This document shows positions 1 to 9,200 of a stretch of DNA of 64,000 bases, in pieces; the first letter of the stretch is position 1, and every line of letters starts with the position of its first letter. The DNA comes from JAJFJD01 sp965228975 (GTDB lineage: Bacteria > Pseudomonadota > Alphaproteobacteria > UBA8366): assembly GCA_965228975.1 (NCBI GenBank), contig OZ245851.1, forward strand, positions 3,596,001 to 3,660,000, read 5' to 3'. Both the position numbers and the translations under genes were made by a program. The notes under the pieces are model-generated. The model was not told the origin of the DNA. It did not search any database and worked only from the letters and a program-made list of their open reading frames with translations.

Positions 1-219
1 GAGGTCGCTGGCGAGGGTATTCGCGTGAACACGGTCAGCCCGGGGCTCACCGTCCCCGGCATGCCGCCGCAGGACAAGGTCGACGAGATCGCGCCGAAGC
101 TGCCGATGGGCCGGGCCGGCCGGCCGGAGGAAATCGCCGAGGCGATCTGCTGGTTGCTCTCGGACAAAGCGTCCTACACGTCGGCGGCGAATGTCCGGGT
201 CGGCGGCGGGCGCCCTTGA
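1..219 (+). CDS. SDR-family oxidoreductase, C-terminal part only
   Basis: This is the last 72 residues of a short-chain dehydrogenase/reductase, open at the left edge of the window. The RVNTVSPG segment is the stretch that follows the catalytic Tyr-x3-Lys in classical SDRs. The later GRAGRPEEIAEAICWLLSD block, followed by a closing Val-Gly-Gly-Gly, is the usual SDR C-terminal signature. The Rossmann glycine motif and the active site lie outside the window, so the substrate cannot be judged. It ends about 60 bases before the fumarase start and may share its transcript. The family call is firm; the specific function is unknown. Confidence 0.85.
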   Translation, partial: EVAGEGIRVNTVSPGLTVPGMPPQDKVDEIAPKLPMGRAGRPEEIAEAICWLLSDKASYTSAANVRVGGGRP

Positions 220-277
220 CGCGACCGGCTTTTTGCCGACTCTTACGCCCGCGCACAACCGGTTTCGTGGAAAGAGA

Positions 278-1897
278 ATGATGAGCGAGCAAACTTTCGA
301 ATACCATCCGATGTTCCCCCTCGGCGCGGACAAGACCGAGTATCGGAAACTGACCAGCGACCATGTCGGCACCGCCACCTTCAACGGCTCGGAAGTCCTG
401 ACCGTCGATCCGCGGGCATTGACCGAGTTGGCGGCCGAAGCCTTCAAGGACATCAATCACCTGCTGCGGCCGGGCCATCTGAAACAGCTCGCGAGTATCC
501 TCGACGACCCGGAAGCGTCGGACAACGACCGCTTCGTCGCCTATGACCTGCTCAAGAATGCCAACATCGCGGCGGGTGGCATCCTACCCATGTGCCAGGA
601 TACCGGCACCGCGATCATCATGGGCAAGAAGGGCCAGAAGGTTTGGACCGGCGGCGGCGACGAAGAAGCGCTCTCGAAGGGTGTGTTCGACAGCTACACC
701 CAATTGAACCTGCGCTACAGCCAAGTCTCGCCGGTGACGATGTTCGAGGAAACCAACACCCGCAACAACCTGCCGGCGCAGGTCGATCTCTACGCCGACG
801 AGGGTGACGCCTACAAATTTCTGTTCATCGCCAAGGGCGGCGGATCGGCCAACAAGAGCTTCTTGTTTCAGTCGACGCCATCGACGTTGACGCCGGAACG
901 GCTTGTAGCCTTCCTCGACGAGAAGATCCGCACCCTCGGGACCGCCGCCTGCCCGCCCTACCACCTCGGCATCGTCATCGGCGGCACCTCGGCGGAACAG
1001 AATCTCAAGACGGTGAAGCTGGCGAGTTGCCGCTACTACGACAATCTGCCGACGGAAGGCGGCGACAGGGGCCAGGCCTTCCGCGATGTCGCGTTCGAGC
1101 AGGAAGTGCACAGGCTGACGCAGCAGATGGGAATCGGCGCGCAGTTCGGCGGCAAGTATTTCTGCCATGATGTCCGCGTCATTCGCCTACCGCGGCACGG
1201 GGCAAGCCTGCCGATCGGTCTCGGCGTCTCCTGTTCGGCGGACCGGCAGATCCTCGGCAAGATTACCCGCGACGGCGTGTTCCTGGAAAAGCTGGAAACC
1301 GACCCGGCCAAATACATGCCGGATGTGACGGATCAGGATTTGGAAGGCGATGTCGTCGATATCGATTTGCAGCGGCCCATGTCCGATATTCTCGGCACGC
1401 TGACCCAACACCCGGTGAAGACGCGTCTTTCGTTGACCGGCACGATCATCGTCGCGCGAGATGCGGCTCATGCGCGATTGGAAGCGATGCTGGACAAGGG
1501 CGAGGACCTGCCGAAGTACTTCAAGGACCATCCGATCTATTACGCAGGGCCGGCTAAGACGCCGGAGGGCTATGCCTCAGGATCATTCGGGCCGACCACG
1601 GCGGGACGCATGGATGCATTCGTCGAACGTTTCCAGGCGGCCGGCGGATCGATGGTGATGCTGGCCAAGGGCAACCGCTCCGACGTGGTTCGGCAGTCCT
1701 GCCAGGCGCATGGCGGTTTCTATCTCGGGTCGATCGGCGGGCCGGCAGCGCGCCTCGCCCTCGATTGCATCAAGAAGGTCGAATGTATCGAGTTCGAAGA
1801 CCTCGGCATGGAAGCGATCTGGCGTATCGAGGTGGAGAACTTCCCCGCCTTTATCGTGACCGACGACAAAGGGAACGACTTCTTCCGCGACCTCTAG
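278..1897 (+). CDS. fumA: Class I (iron-sulfur) fumarate hydratase
   Basis: It interconverts fumarate and malate in the TCA cycle using an oxygen-labile 4Fe-4S cluster. The frame is open from 191, but ATG codons at 278 and 281 follow an AAAGAG ribosome site, giving 539 aa, close to the E. coli FumA/FumB length. The N-terminal alpha domain has LPMCQDTG (Cys about 106). Two further candidate cluster cysteines lie in GLGVSCSADRQ and VVRQSCQAHGGF. The C-terminal beta domain ends with the GSIGGPAARLA block. A TfoX-domain gene and a class II fumarase follow on the same strand, so the cell has an Fe-S enzyme and an oxygen-stable one side by side. Identity is firm; preference for fumarate over other hydroxy acids is inferred from the family. 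Confidence 0.93.
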   Translation: MMSEQTFEYHPMFPLGADKTEYRKLTSDHVGTATFNGSEVLTVDPRALTELAAEAFKDINHLLRPGHLKQLASILDDPEASDNDRFVAYDLLKNANIAAGGILPMCQDTGTAIIMGKKGQKVWTGGGDEEALSKGVFDSYTQLNLRYSQVSPVTMFEETNTRNNLPAQVDLYADEGDAYKFLFIAKGGGSANKSFLFQSTPSTLTPERLVAFLDEKIRTLGTAACPPYHLGIVIGGTSAEQNLKTVKLASCRYYDNLPTEGGDRGQAFRDVAFEQEVHRLTQQMGIGAQFGGKYFCHDVRVIRLPRHGASLPIGLGVSCSADRQILGKITRDGVFLEKLETDPAKYMPDVTDQDLEGDVVDIDLQRPMSDILGTLTQHPVKTRLSLTGTIIVARDAAHARLEAMLDKGEDLPKYFKDHPIYYAGPAKTPEGYASGSFGPTTAGRMDAFVERFQAAGGSMVMLAKGNRSDVVRQSCQAHGGFYLGSIGGPAARLALDCIKKVECIEFEDLGMEAIWRIEVENFPAFIVTDDKGNDFFRDL

Positions 1898-1947
1898 CCG
1901 GAACGGCGACGGTTGCAATCCGCTTCCCCGTGCGTTGAGATCACGGC

Positions 1948-2322
1948 ATGCCCGTAAACGCCGAATTCGCCGCCTTTCTACATGATCAACTCGAGCCGTT
2001 CGGCCCGATCACGATACGGTCGATGTTCGGTGGAGCCGGACTGTTCCGTGACGGCGTCATGTTCGGCCTGATCGCGTATGACACGCTTTATTTCAAGACC
2101 AGTGACGCGAACCGGGCCGAGTACGAGGATGCCGGCATGGGTCCGTTCACCTACGAAGGGAAATCGAAACCGGTCACCATGTCCTACCATCAGGTGCCGG
2201 CGGACTTATTGGAAGACCCCGACGAATTGAGCCAATGGGCGCGCCGCGCCTTTGATGTCGCGCTGGAATCGAAGAAGGCGCAAAAGCCCAAACGGCCGAA
2301 GAAACGGAGCAAGACGACATGA
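1948..2322 (+). CDS. TfoX N-terminal-domain protein
   Basis: This 124-residue protein consists of a single TfoX/Sxy N-terminal domain: the RSMFGGAGLFRDGVMFGLI block and the YFKTSD and PFTYEGKSKPV segments are characteristic. The C-terminal 20 residues are a Lys/Arg/Pro-rich tail. Free-standing domains of this kind occur widely in bacteria without the C-terminal domain of the competence regulator Sxy, and their biochemical role is not established. Its stop overlaps the fumC start by four bases (ATGA), so translation of the two is probably coupled. A regulatory role over the fumarases is possible from position only. Confidence 0.8.
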   Translation: MPVNAEFAAFLHDQLEPFGPITIRSMFGGAGLFRDGVMFGLIAYDTLYFKTSDANRAEYEDAGMGPFTYEGKSKPVTMSYHQVPADLLEDPDELSQWARRAFDVALESKKAQKPKRPKKRSKTT

Positions 2323-3722
2323 CCGACACGCCGAAAACCCGCATCGAACGGGACAGCATGGGCGAGATAGCGGTCCCGGCCGACCGGCTGTGGGGAGCAC
2401 AAACGCAACGCAGTAAGGAGCTGTTCGCGATCGGCGTCGAACGCATGCCGCAACAATTGATCCGCGCCTTCGCATATCAGAAAAAGGCCGCCGCATCGGC
2501 CAATCAGGCGTCGGGTGACATCGACGCACGTATCGGGGCAGCCATCATCGCCGCTTGCGACGCCGTCATCGCGGGCGAGCTCGACGATCATTTTCCGCTC
2601 GTCGTCTGGCAGACCGGCTCCGGCACACAGACCAACATGAACCTGAACGAAGTCATCGCGAACCACGCCATCAAGGCGCTGGGTGGCGAGGCCGGATCCA
2701 AGGATCCGGTTCACCCGAACGATCACGTCAACCGAGCACAATCGTCCAACGACAGTTTTCCGACTGCGATGCATATCGCCGCCGCGCTCGAAACACGCGA
2801 CTGCCTGCTGCCGGGCCTCGGCATACTCAAAACGGCATTGGAAGCGAAAGCGGAAGAGTTCCGCGACATCGTCAAGATCGGGCGGACACATCTACAGGAT
2901 GCAACGCCGCTGACCCTTGGTCAGGAGTTTTCCGGCTACGCGGCGCAACTGTCGCACGGTATCGACCGGGTCCACACGGCCCTGCCGCGCCTTCATCGGA
3001 TCGCCCAAGGCGGCACTGCCGTCGGGTCCGGATTGAACGCCCCGAAAGGATTCGACCGGGCATTCGCCGATCAGCTTTCCGACCTCACCGGTATCGCATT
3101 TTCGCCGGCGGCCAATAAATTCGAGGCCATGGCGGCGCACGACGCGTTGGTCGAATTGTCCGGAGTCGCGAACACGATCGCGGCATCGCTGATGAAAATC
3201 GCAAATGATATCCGTCTGCTCGGGTCGGGCCCGCGCAGCGGTCTCGGCGAGTTACTGCTGCCGGAGAACGAACCCGGCTCGTCGATCATGCCGGGCAAGG
3301 TCAATCCCACGCAATGCGAAGCTCTAACCCAGGTGTGCGCGCAGGTGATGGGTAATCATGTGACGGTGACGGTCGCAGGATCGAACGGCCATCTCGAACT
3401 CAACACCTTCAAGCCGGTGATCATATACAATCTACTGCAATCGCTGCGGTTGCTCGGCGACGCGAGCGTCAGCTTCGCACGGAATTGCGTCGACGGGATT
3501 GCCGCGAACCAAGATCGGATCGACACCTTGTTGCGGCAATCCCTGATGCTTGTGACAGCGCTCAACCCGCATATCGGTTACGACAATGCAGCAAAGATAG
3601 CGAAGCGCGCACATGCCGACGGCATCACCTTGAGGGAAGCCGCCATCGCGTCCGGTTTGGTGACGGAAGAACAATTCGATGCTTGGGTCGATCCGGCATC
3701 GATGACCGGTGAAAAAAGCTAG
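2319..3722 (+). CDS. fumC: Class II fumarate hydratase
   Basis: This is the iron-independent fumarase of the aspartase/fumarase superfamily, a homotetramer acting in the TCA cycle. At 467 aa it has the expected length. It shows the N-terminal WGAQTQRS segment, the QTGSGTQTNMNLNEVIANHA block, HPNDHVNRAQSSND, GRTHLQDATPLTLGQEFSGY with the catalytic-base region, and the superfamily signature GSSIMPGKVNPTQ. The ATG overlaps the TfoX-domain stop by four bases. It faces the convergent CheW-globin gene 31 bases beyond its own stop. Nothing in the sequence suggests lost activity. Confidence 0.96.
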   Translation: MTDTPKTRIERDSMGEIAVPADRLWGAQTQRSKELFAIGVERMPQQLIRAFAYQKKAAASANQASGDIDARIGAAIIAACDAVIAGELDDHFPLVVWQTGSGTQTNMNLNEVIANHAIKALGGEAGSKDPVHPNDHVNRAQSSNDSFPTAMHIAAALETRDCLLPGLGILKTALEAKAEEFRDIVKIGRTHLQDATPLTLGQEFSGYAAQLSHGIDRVHTALPRLHRIAQGGTAVGSGLNAPKGFDRAFADQLSDLTGIAFSPAANKFEAMAAHDALVELSGVANTIAASLMKIANDIRLLGSGPRSGLGELLLPENEPGSSIMPGKVNPTQCEALTQVCAQVMGNHVTVTVAGSNGHLELNTFKPVIIYNLLQSLRLLGDASVSFARNCVDGIAANQDRIDTLLRQSLMLVTALNPHIGYDNAAKIAKRAHADGITLREAAIASGLVTEEQFDAWVDPASMTGEKS

Positions 3723-3753
3723 ATCGAGGGCAATACGCCCCCGACGGTCGTCC

Positions 3754-5049
3754 CTAGTCGACGATGCTTTCCCGCTTCAGTTCGACTGCGGCCAGAACGC
3801 GGAAGATCACGCCTTCCGGCACGGATTGAGCCTGCAATGTCGCTTCCAGAAGGGACTGACAGGTATTGAAGTTGTCGTCATTCATGCCCTTCTTCGGCGC
3901 CAGCCACGAATGACCGGACGGAATAGCCCCGTCTTTCGGTCCGCCAAGAGCAGCCTGCAAAGTCACCTGCAAGGCGTCCATCTGGGCGTCCATATCGGCC
4001 CCGTCGTAGAAACCGGCGAGGCTCGTGTCGGCGAGAACACGCTCAAAGAAACCTTCGACAATGCCGGTCAGGACGCCGGCGCCGCCGAGGTCCTCGAACA
4101 CGGTCGTATCCGATGACGGCGCGCTGGCGTTGGCCGGTGCCGGGCTCGGCGACGGCGCTGCGGCCGGCGCGGCGTCCGACGGTGCGGTGGCTGCCGGCAC
4201 TTCCGTCGCTGCATCGACGTCTTTAACTTCGGCTTTGGATTTAACTTCGGCTTCGGACTTTTTCAGCTCGACGACTTTCGGTGTCGAGTCCTCGGCGTTG
4301 GCCGCGGCCTTCTCGTCGCCGTTTTCCTCATCCGACGCGGCGCAGCTGTCCTTCGTCGTCTTTACAGCCGTCTTCCTGGAGGCGTTCTTCTTGAACACGT
4401 TCTTCGACTTCCGCGACGCGACCTTCTTCGGTTCGGCGTTATCCTCGGCCGACACGTCGTCGCCGACGGATGATGCGCCGCTCTCTTCCGCGTCGTCGGA
4501 TGGCTTCTTGCTGGCGGCGATGCGCTTCTGCGATTCCGGCACTTCCTTCGGACGGGCAATGAACCGGATTTGCGGGGTCTGCGCGATCGTCTCCGCATCC
4601 AAAATCTGGTCGACGTCGAGAACCGCCAACAGTTCCTCATCCATCCGGTAAATGCCGGTGCAAAGTTGCTTGAGGATCGGATCCAATGTCGCCGGGACCG
4701 CCTCGAAATCGCCCTGGTCGAGCAACCGGACCTCACCGATCTGATCCACCAGGATCGTATAGAGATCGCCTTTGTATTCTACCGTCACGCCCATCCGGCT
4801 TTCGGAGTCGTCCGTCTTGCCGAGAATGCGGCGGAGATTGATGACCGTCACGATGCGGCCGCGCAAGTTCATGACCCCCGAAATCGCAGAGGGCGCCAGC
4901 GGAACCTGCGTAATGGCATGCGTCTCGACGATATCCTGTACGCTGAGGATCGACAGTCCGAAGTGCTGGCCATCCACGGTCATGGTCACCAGTTGTTCTT
5001 CGGCCCGGTCGGAAACGAGCTTTTCCTCGACTACCGCTAACTCACTCAT
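3754..5049 (-). CDS. CheW-like protein with C-terminal truncated-haemoglobin domain
   Basis: Residues about 17-162 form a CheW domain (adaptor between chemoreceptors and the CheA kinase), with SGVMNLRGRIVTVINLR and the GIYRMDEELLAVLDVDQIL block. Residues about 163-315 are a charged, Ala/Pro/Lys-rich linker. Residues about 317-431 match group 1 truncated haemoglobins: FEDLGGAGVLTGIVEGFFER, VLADTSLAGFYDGADM, AALGGP, a His near 380 in the proximal (F8) position, and SVPEGVIFRVLAAVE. The B10 position usually occupied by Tyr appears to be Phe (about 335). The frame opens at TTG 5088, but ATG at 5049 has GGGGA upstream and starts the CheW homology; this gives 431 aa. No other chemotaxis gene is nearby. 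A gas- or haem-responsive adaptor is inferred; haem binding is unproven. Confidence 0.85.
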   Translation of the reverse strand: MSELAVVEEKLVSDRAEEQLVTMTVDGQHFGLSILSVQDIVETHAITQVPLAPSAISGVMNLRGRIVTVINLRRILGKTDDSESRMGVTVEYKGDLYTILVDQIGEVRLLDQGDFEAVPATLDPILKQLCTGIYRMDEELLAVLDVDQILDAETIAQTPQIRFIARPKEVPESQKRIAASKKPSDDAEESGASSVGDDVSAEDNAEPKKVASRKSKNVFKKNASRKTAVKTTKDSCAASDEENGDEKAAANAEDSTPKVVELKKSEAEVKSKAEVKDVDAATEVPAATAPSDAAPAAAPSPSPAPANASAPSSDTTVFEDLGGAGVLTGIVEGFFERVLADTSLAGFYDGADMDAQMDALQVTLQAALGGPKDGAIPSGHSWLAPKKGMNDDNFNTCQSLLEATLQAQSVPEGVIFRVLAAVELKRESIVD

Positions 5050-5198
5050 CGCAAATCCCCGCGAAACTTCACTATTCTCGTGAAACAATGTCGTTTTTCT
5101 AAGGGAATATCTTTAACGTCTCCTTTACACCGCGAAAATTCGAGCCCTGACAATCGTTTCGCATCGTTAACCATAATCAAGGGACGAACGCCCCAATC

Positions 5199-5831
5199 AT
5201 GCCTCCCGAACTGTTATTCAACGGCCCCGCAGAGGCGGTGGCAACGGTCGTCCTCACCCACGGGGCCGGCGCCGGCATCGAAACGCCTTTCATGGAAACC
5301 TTTGCGCAGGGTCTCGCGGACCAAAATTTGCGAGTCGGCCGATTCGAATTCCCGTACATGCAAACGATCCGGGAAACCGGCCGCCGTCGGCCGCCCGATC
5401 GGGCCCCGGTTCTTCTTCAGACCTGGAAAGAGGTGATCGACAGCCTGGACACCAAACCGCTTCTGATCGGCGGCAAGTCGCTCGGCGGGCGGATCGCCAG
5501 CATGGTGGCCGATGAGAAAATGGTTAGTGGTCTGATATGTCTAGGGTATCCCTTTCATCCGCCGGGCAAGCCTGACCGCTTGCGTACGGAACATCTCCTC
5601 ACGCTGAAGACGCCAACCCTCATCTGCCAGGGAAGCCGGGACCCCTTCGGCACGATCGAGGAAGTGGACCAATACGATCTTTCTCCGAACATCCGAATGC
5701 ACTGGCTCGGCGACGGCGATCACAGTTTCAACCCCCGGAAGAAATCCGGTCGGACCCGCGACCAGAATTGGCAGGAAGCGATTCAAGCAATCGCTGATTT
5801 TATCAATGATATTAATGATCTTGATCGCTAA
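5199..5831 (+). CDS. Alpha/beta-fold hydrolase (COG3571-like)
   Basis: This 210-residue protein resembles the small alpha/beta hydrolase family that includes eukaryotic TEX30. The oxyanion strand is VVLTHGAGAG, the nucleophile elbow is GGKSLGGRIAS (Ser in G-K-S-L-G), the acid is the Asp in QGSRDPFG, and the His is in GDGDHSFNPRK. All three catalytic positions are therefore present. There is no signal peptide, so it is cytoplasmic. It is transcribed divergently from the CheW-globin gene across a 149-base gap. The substrate is unknown; peptidase or esterase labels for this family rest on weak evidence. Confidence 0.82.
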   Translation: MPPELLFNGPAEAVATVVLTHGAGAGIETPFMETFAQGLADQNLRVGRFEFPYMQTIRETGRRRPPDRAPVLLQTWKEVIDSLDTKPLLIGGKSLGGRIASMVADEKMVSGLICLGYPFHPPGKPDRLRTEHLLTLKTPTLICQGSRDPFGTIEEVDQYDLSPNIRMHWLGDGDHSFNPRKKSGRTRDQNWQEAIQAIADFINDINDLDR

Positions 5832-5935
5832 CGCCGCGCCAAGCTTCAAGATTCCGTGAGTCCGTATTGCCAAACAGCGCGGGTTAGGGCCACCTTTACG
5901 CTCCTGAAACATGCGCTGCGAGCTAGTGAAGGTAG

Positions 5936-6271
5936 ATGGAACTTCCGACAGAGCGGAGAAACACGCGCGAGGCATCCGGGCCGCAACACCCGGCTGAAAT
6001 GGACCTGGCCCTTCCAGGCGCGATGAAGAAGCGATCGGTTGTAATCGCGGGTCATCGCACGTCCGTTTCGTTGGAAAACGCGTTCTGGGCCGCCTTGAAG
6101 GTGCTTGCCGCACGGCGCGCCCTCACCGTGAACCAACTGGTTACGGAGATCGACCGGCAACGGGACGGCAATCTCTCGAGTGCGATCCGAGTCTATGTCT
6201 TGCTTGCCATGCGGTCGGCGGACGACGACCTCGCGGTCGACGAACAATCAGCGGCCAAGCCCCTGCAATAA
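5936..6271 (+). CDS. Ribbon-helix-helix domain protein (RHH_4 type)
   Basis: This 111-residue protein contains the alphaproteobacterial RHH_4 pattern: a short strand (KKRSVVIAGHRTSVSLE), a helix beginning FWAALKVLAARR, and a second helix after LTVNQLVTEID, then SSAIRVYVLLAM. Ribbon-helix-helix proteins usually bind DNA as dimers through the strand. The ATG at 5936 is used here, but the conserved part begins only near residue 30, so a start near 6001 or 6022 is possible. Its last 24 bases overlap the convergent AsmA-type gene. The target is unknown. Confidence 0.75.
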   Translation: MELPTERRNTREASGPQHPAEMDLALPGAMKKRSVVIAGHRTSVSLENAFWAALKVLAARRALTVNQLVTEIDRQRDGNLSSAIRVYVLLAMRSADDDLAVDEQSAAKPLQ

Positions 6272-9200
6272 TCCCTTTAGGGCATCTTCGGGCTTGATCT
6301 TCTTTTGGTCGGCCGGTGCCGGCTGTCCCGAAGGAGCGGGTTGCGGATTCAATAATCCCGGCAGCAACGATTTCAGAGGATCCTTCGGCTGGCTCGCCGG
6401 TTGCTGGGTTGGCGGCGCCGGCGCCTGTTGCGCGGGCGCTTGCCGTGTCTGAAGGATTCGACCGCTGACTTTCTTGACGTAAGGATCATCGAGCGCGCCC
6501 GTCATCTCGGCGACGAGATACGGATCGGGATTTTGGCCGAGGGTCACGTCGGTCACACTATCCAAAGTCCATTTCGGCAAATGGACTTTCCCCGATGTCA
6601 GCGCCCGCCCACCTCGCCCGACCAGGACAAGGTTCTCGGTCGATGCCACGCCCTTGGCAATGACGATGTCACCGTTCAAGGTGGAGGCGCCGTCGAAGGC
6701 GGACAACAGCTGGTCCGTACCCTGCACGACATTCGTCACGCCGCGCAATTCCTTCACCTTCTTGCCGAGCAAGGCACCCGCCAAGCCGGCAACGGCGCTC
6801 GTCCCGCGCGTTTCACCCGAAAACGTGGTCTGCAATTGGCCGGTGATGCGCCCTTTGCCGTTCAGCGCATTAACCAAATCATGCTCGGTACCGCCAACCG
6901 TGGCCATGTTTGCGGTGATCGCCACCGGACCTTTCACCGTCGTGCCAAACTGGATCGGGCCAAGCCGGACTTGATAGTTGCGCAATGCATGCACAACGTC
7001 CGACGCGTCCACATCCTTGGCCGTAACGTTCAATGCAGCGGTGACCGTATCGGTCTGCGCATCCGCTTCGCCGGTCATCGTTATCGTCCCGGTCGAAAAC
7101 CCGGTTTCGAAGGATCGCAGCGTTAGTTTGCCTTTCTCCAAAACAACATCGGCCTTGGGGTTGCGAAGCCGGTAGGGGTCCTTGGTAAGGGCGGACATGG
7201 TCAGGGAGATTTCGGCGTCGACCGACCGAAGCGCCTCGACATCCAAACGATCCTTCGACCAACGTTGGGCGGTATTGGGGACCGTGATGCTTTTTGCTGA
7301 CGCCTTGATAATGCGATGCGGATCCGGCAACGCCGACCGCCGGTTCGACTCCAGCGGCAGGAACAGATCGAGCAACACCTCGCTGGTGCTCAAGCTGGCA
7401 CGCAGTTTCGGCCGATCGCCGTCTAGCGTCGCATCGGCGTTGCCCCGCAAGCTTACCGGTCCCGCATGGCCCGAGATGTTGCTGAGCTTGATGTAACCGA
7501 GCGCCCCTTCGGCTTGCAGAGATAGATCGACAGGTCCCAGTTTTCCCGCCGCGGGCGCATAGTCCGGATCGGCAATTTGAGCAACCTTTACCAGCTCCGG
7601 CGCCCGAAGCGTCGCCGCGACATTGAATTGGGGGGCCATCAACGGTTGCGCGACGGACCCGTTCAGGGTGAGCGTACCGCCCATCGCCTGGAGTTTCGTG
7701 TCTAGCTTCAGGGACTCCGGCGACCCGCTTCCCTTCCCCGAGGCGGCTATCCGCCCGAACCGGCGGTTCCTGAGCTCTTGCGGGTTGCCTAAGAAGCGCA
7801 CAAGACGAGGCGTATCGGTGACGTCGACTTGATATTCAGCCTCGAAACTCGGCTGTCCGGTCGCAATGTTGAGTTTTCCTTTCGCGTCGGCACGAACGCC
7901 CGCGAAATCGTCGACCTTAAGGCGCCGCACGTCCAATCCGCCGTTCACCACGGTGAAATCCAGTGCCAGACCCGAGACCGGCGTCCGAGAGACGATGATC
8001 GTGTTGATCGTCGCATCGATATTTGCGTCGAACCGGTTGAGCATCTCGATCGCCTTCACATAACCCGGCGTCTCATCGGCGGGCTCGGTTTTCGTCGGGG
8101 GCGAGCCGGGCTTGACGTTGATCGGGCTTTCTTTCGGCGGCAGATACCCATCCAAATTCAGCCGGTCGACCGCAACACGCAATCCGAAAGCCGGCTTGTC
8201 CCGCAGCACCAGCGCAAGCCCGCCGGATATCTGGCTGGAGTCCAGCTTCATCGCGATGTTGCGTGCCGTCAGATTCTGCGGCGTTCCCGCCACATCCGTC
8301 GACATCGTGAACCGACGCAATCGGTCCGCGGGCACCGAAGAGACATCGATATCGAGCCATTCGAGAACTTCGCGCAAATTGTCCGACCGGCCGGTCATGC
8401 GGAGATCGACCTTCGGCTCGCCATTCGCCGCGACGACAGCCCCCTTCACACCGACGGTCGAGTTGCCCGGCAACACCGCACTGATATCCTCGACACTAAT
8501 GCGGCCGTCCTTAAGCACGGCCTTGGTGATCAGCCCACGGATAACCGATCCCTCGTACTGCACGACATCGGCCGAGACATCCAACGTCGCCTCGACATCC
8601 ATCGGCAACTCGAACCCGGCCGCCGCGCTCGTCTTCATCTGCGGCGGCGCCGTTCCGCCATCGGGCGACTTCGCGTCCGTGCCGGAATCGGTTGGCGACT
8701 TGGCGGCTTTTTCGGAACCGCCCGCGAGAAACGCATCGAGATTGAGATTGCCCGCCCGCAGGACGACCGACACCTTCTGTGTCTCCCCGAGATCCGCCTT
8801 GATGTCGCCGGTGACGCGCGCCTCGCCGAACTCGACCTCGATTGCGTTGAGGGTAAAGGCCTTGGCCGACGCATCGAGGCCCGCCTGGACTGAGAGATTC
8901 TGTGCCAACACGGCCGGCGCCGGCCCGCCGGCGGTCGAACGCAGCAACGCGGCGGGATCATCGACCGTCGCGGTCACCTCGGCCTTGACCGAAGGATCGC
9001 CCGTCGGATCGGACAAACTGCCGCGCAGCCGCAGCTCCGTGTTTCCGCCGGGCGTTTTGATCTCGACCAGGAACGGCAAAGGAGCGTCGGGTTTCAGCTT
9101 ACCCGTTGACGATTCCACCGTAACCGGAACGCCACGGATGGCCGCCTTACCCTCCAATCGGAAGGGGCCTTTCAACGAATCGAAGGAGATATCCGAATTC

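Noticed and set aside
5936..6000. Separate small gene before the ribbon-helix-helix domain
   Set aside because: The first 22 codons are in the same frame as the domain and have no stop; they are better explained as an uncertain start of the same gene.
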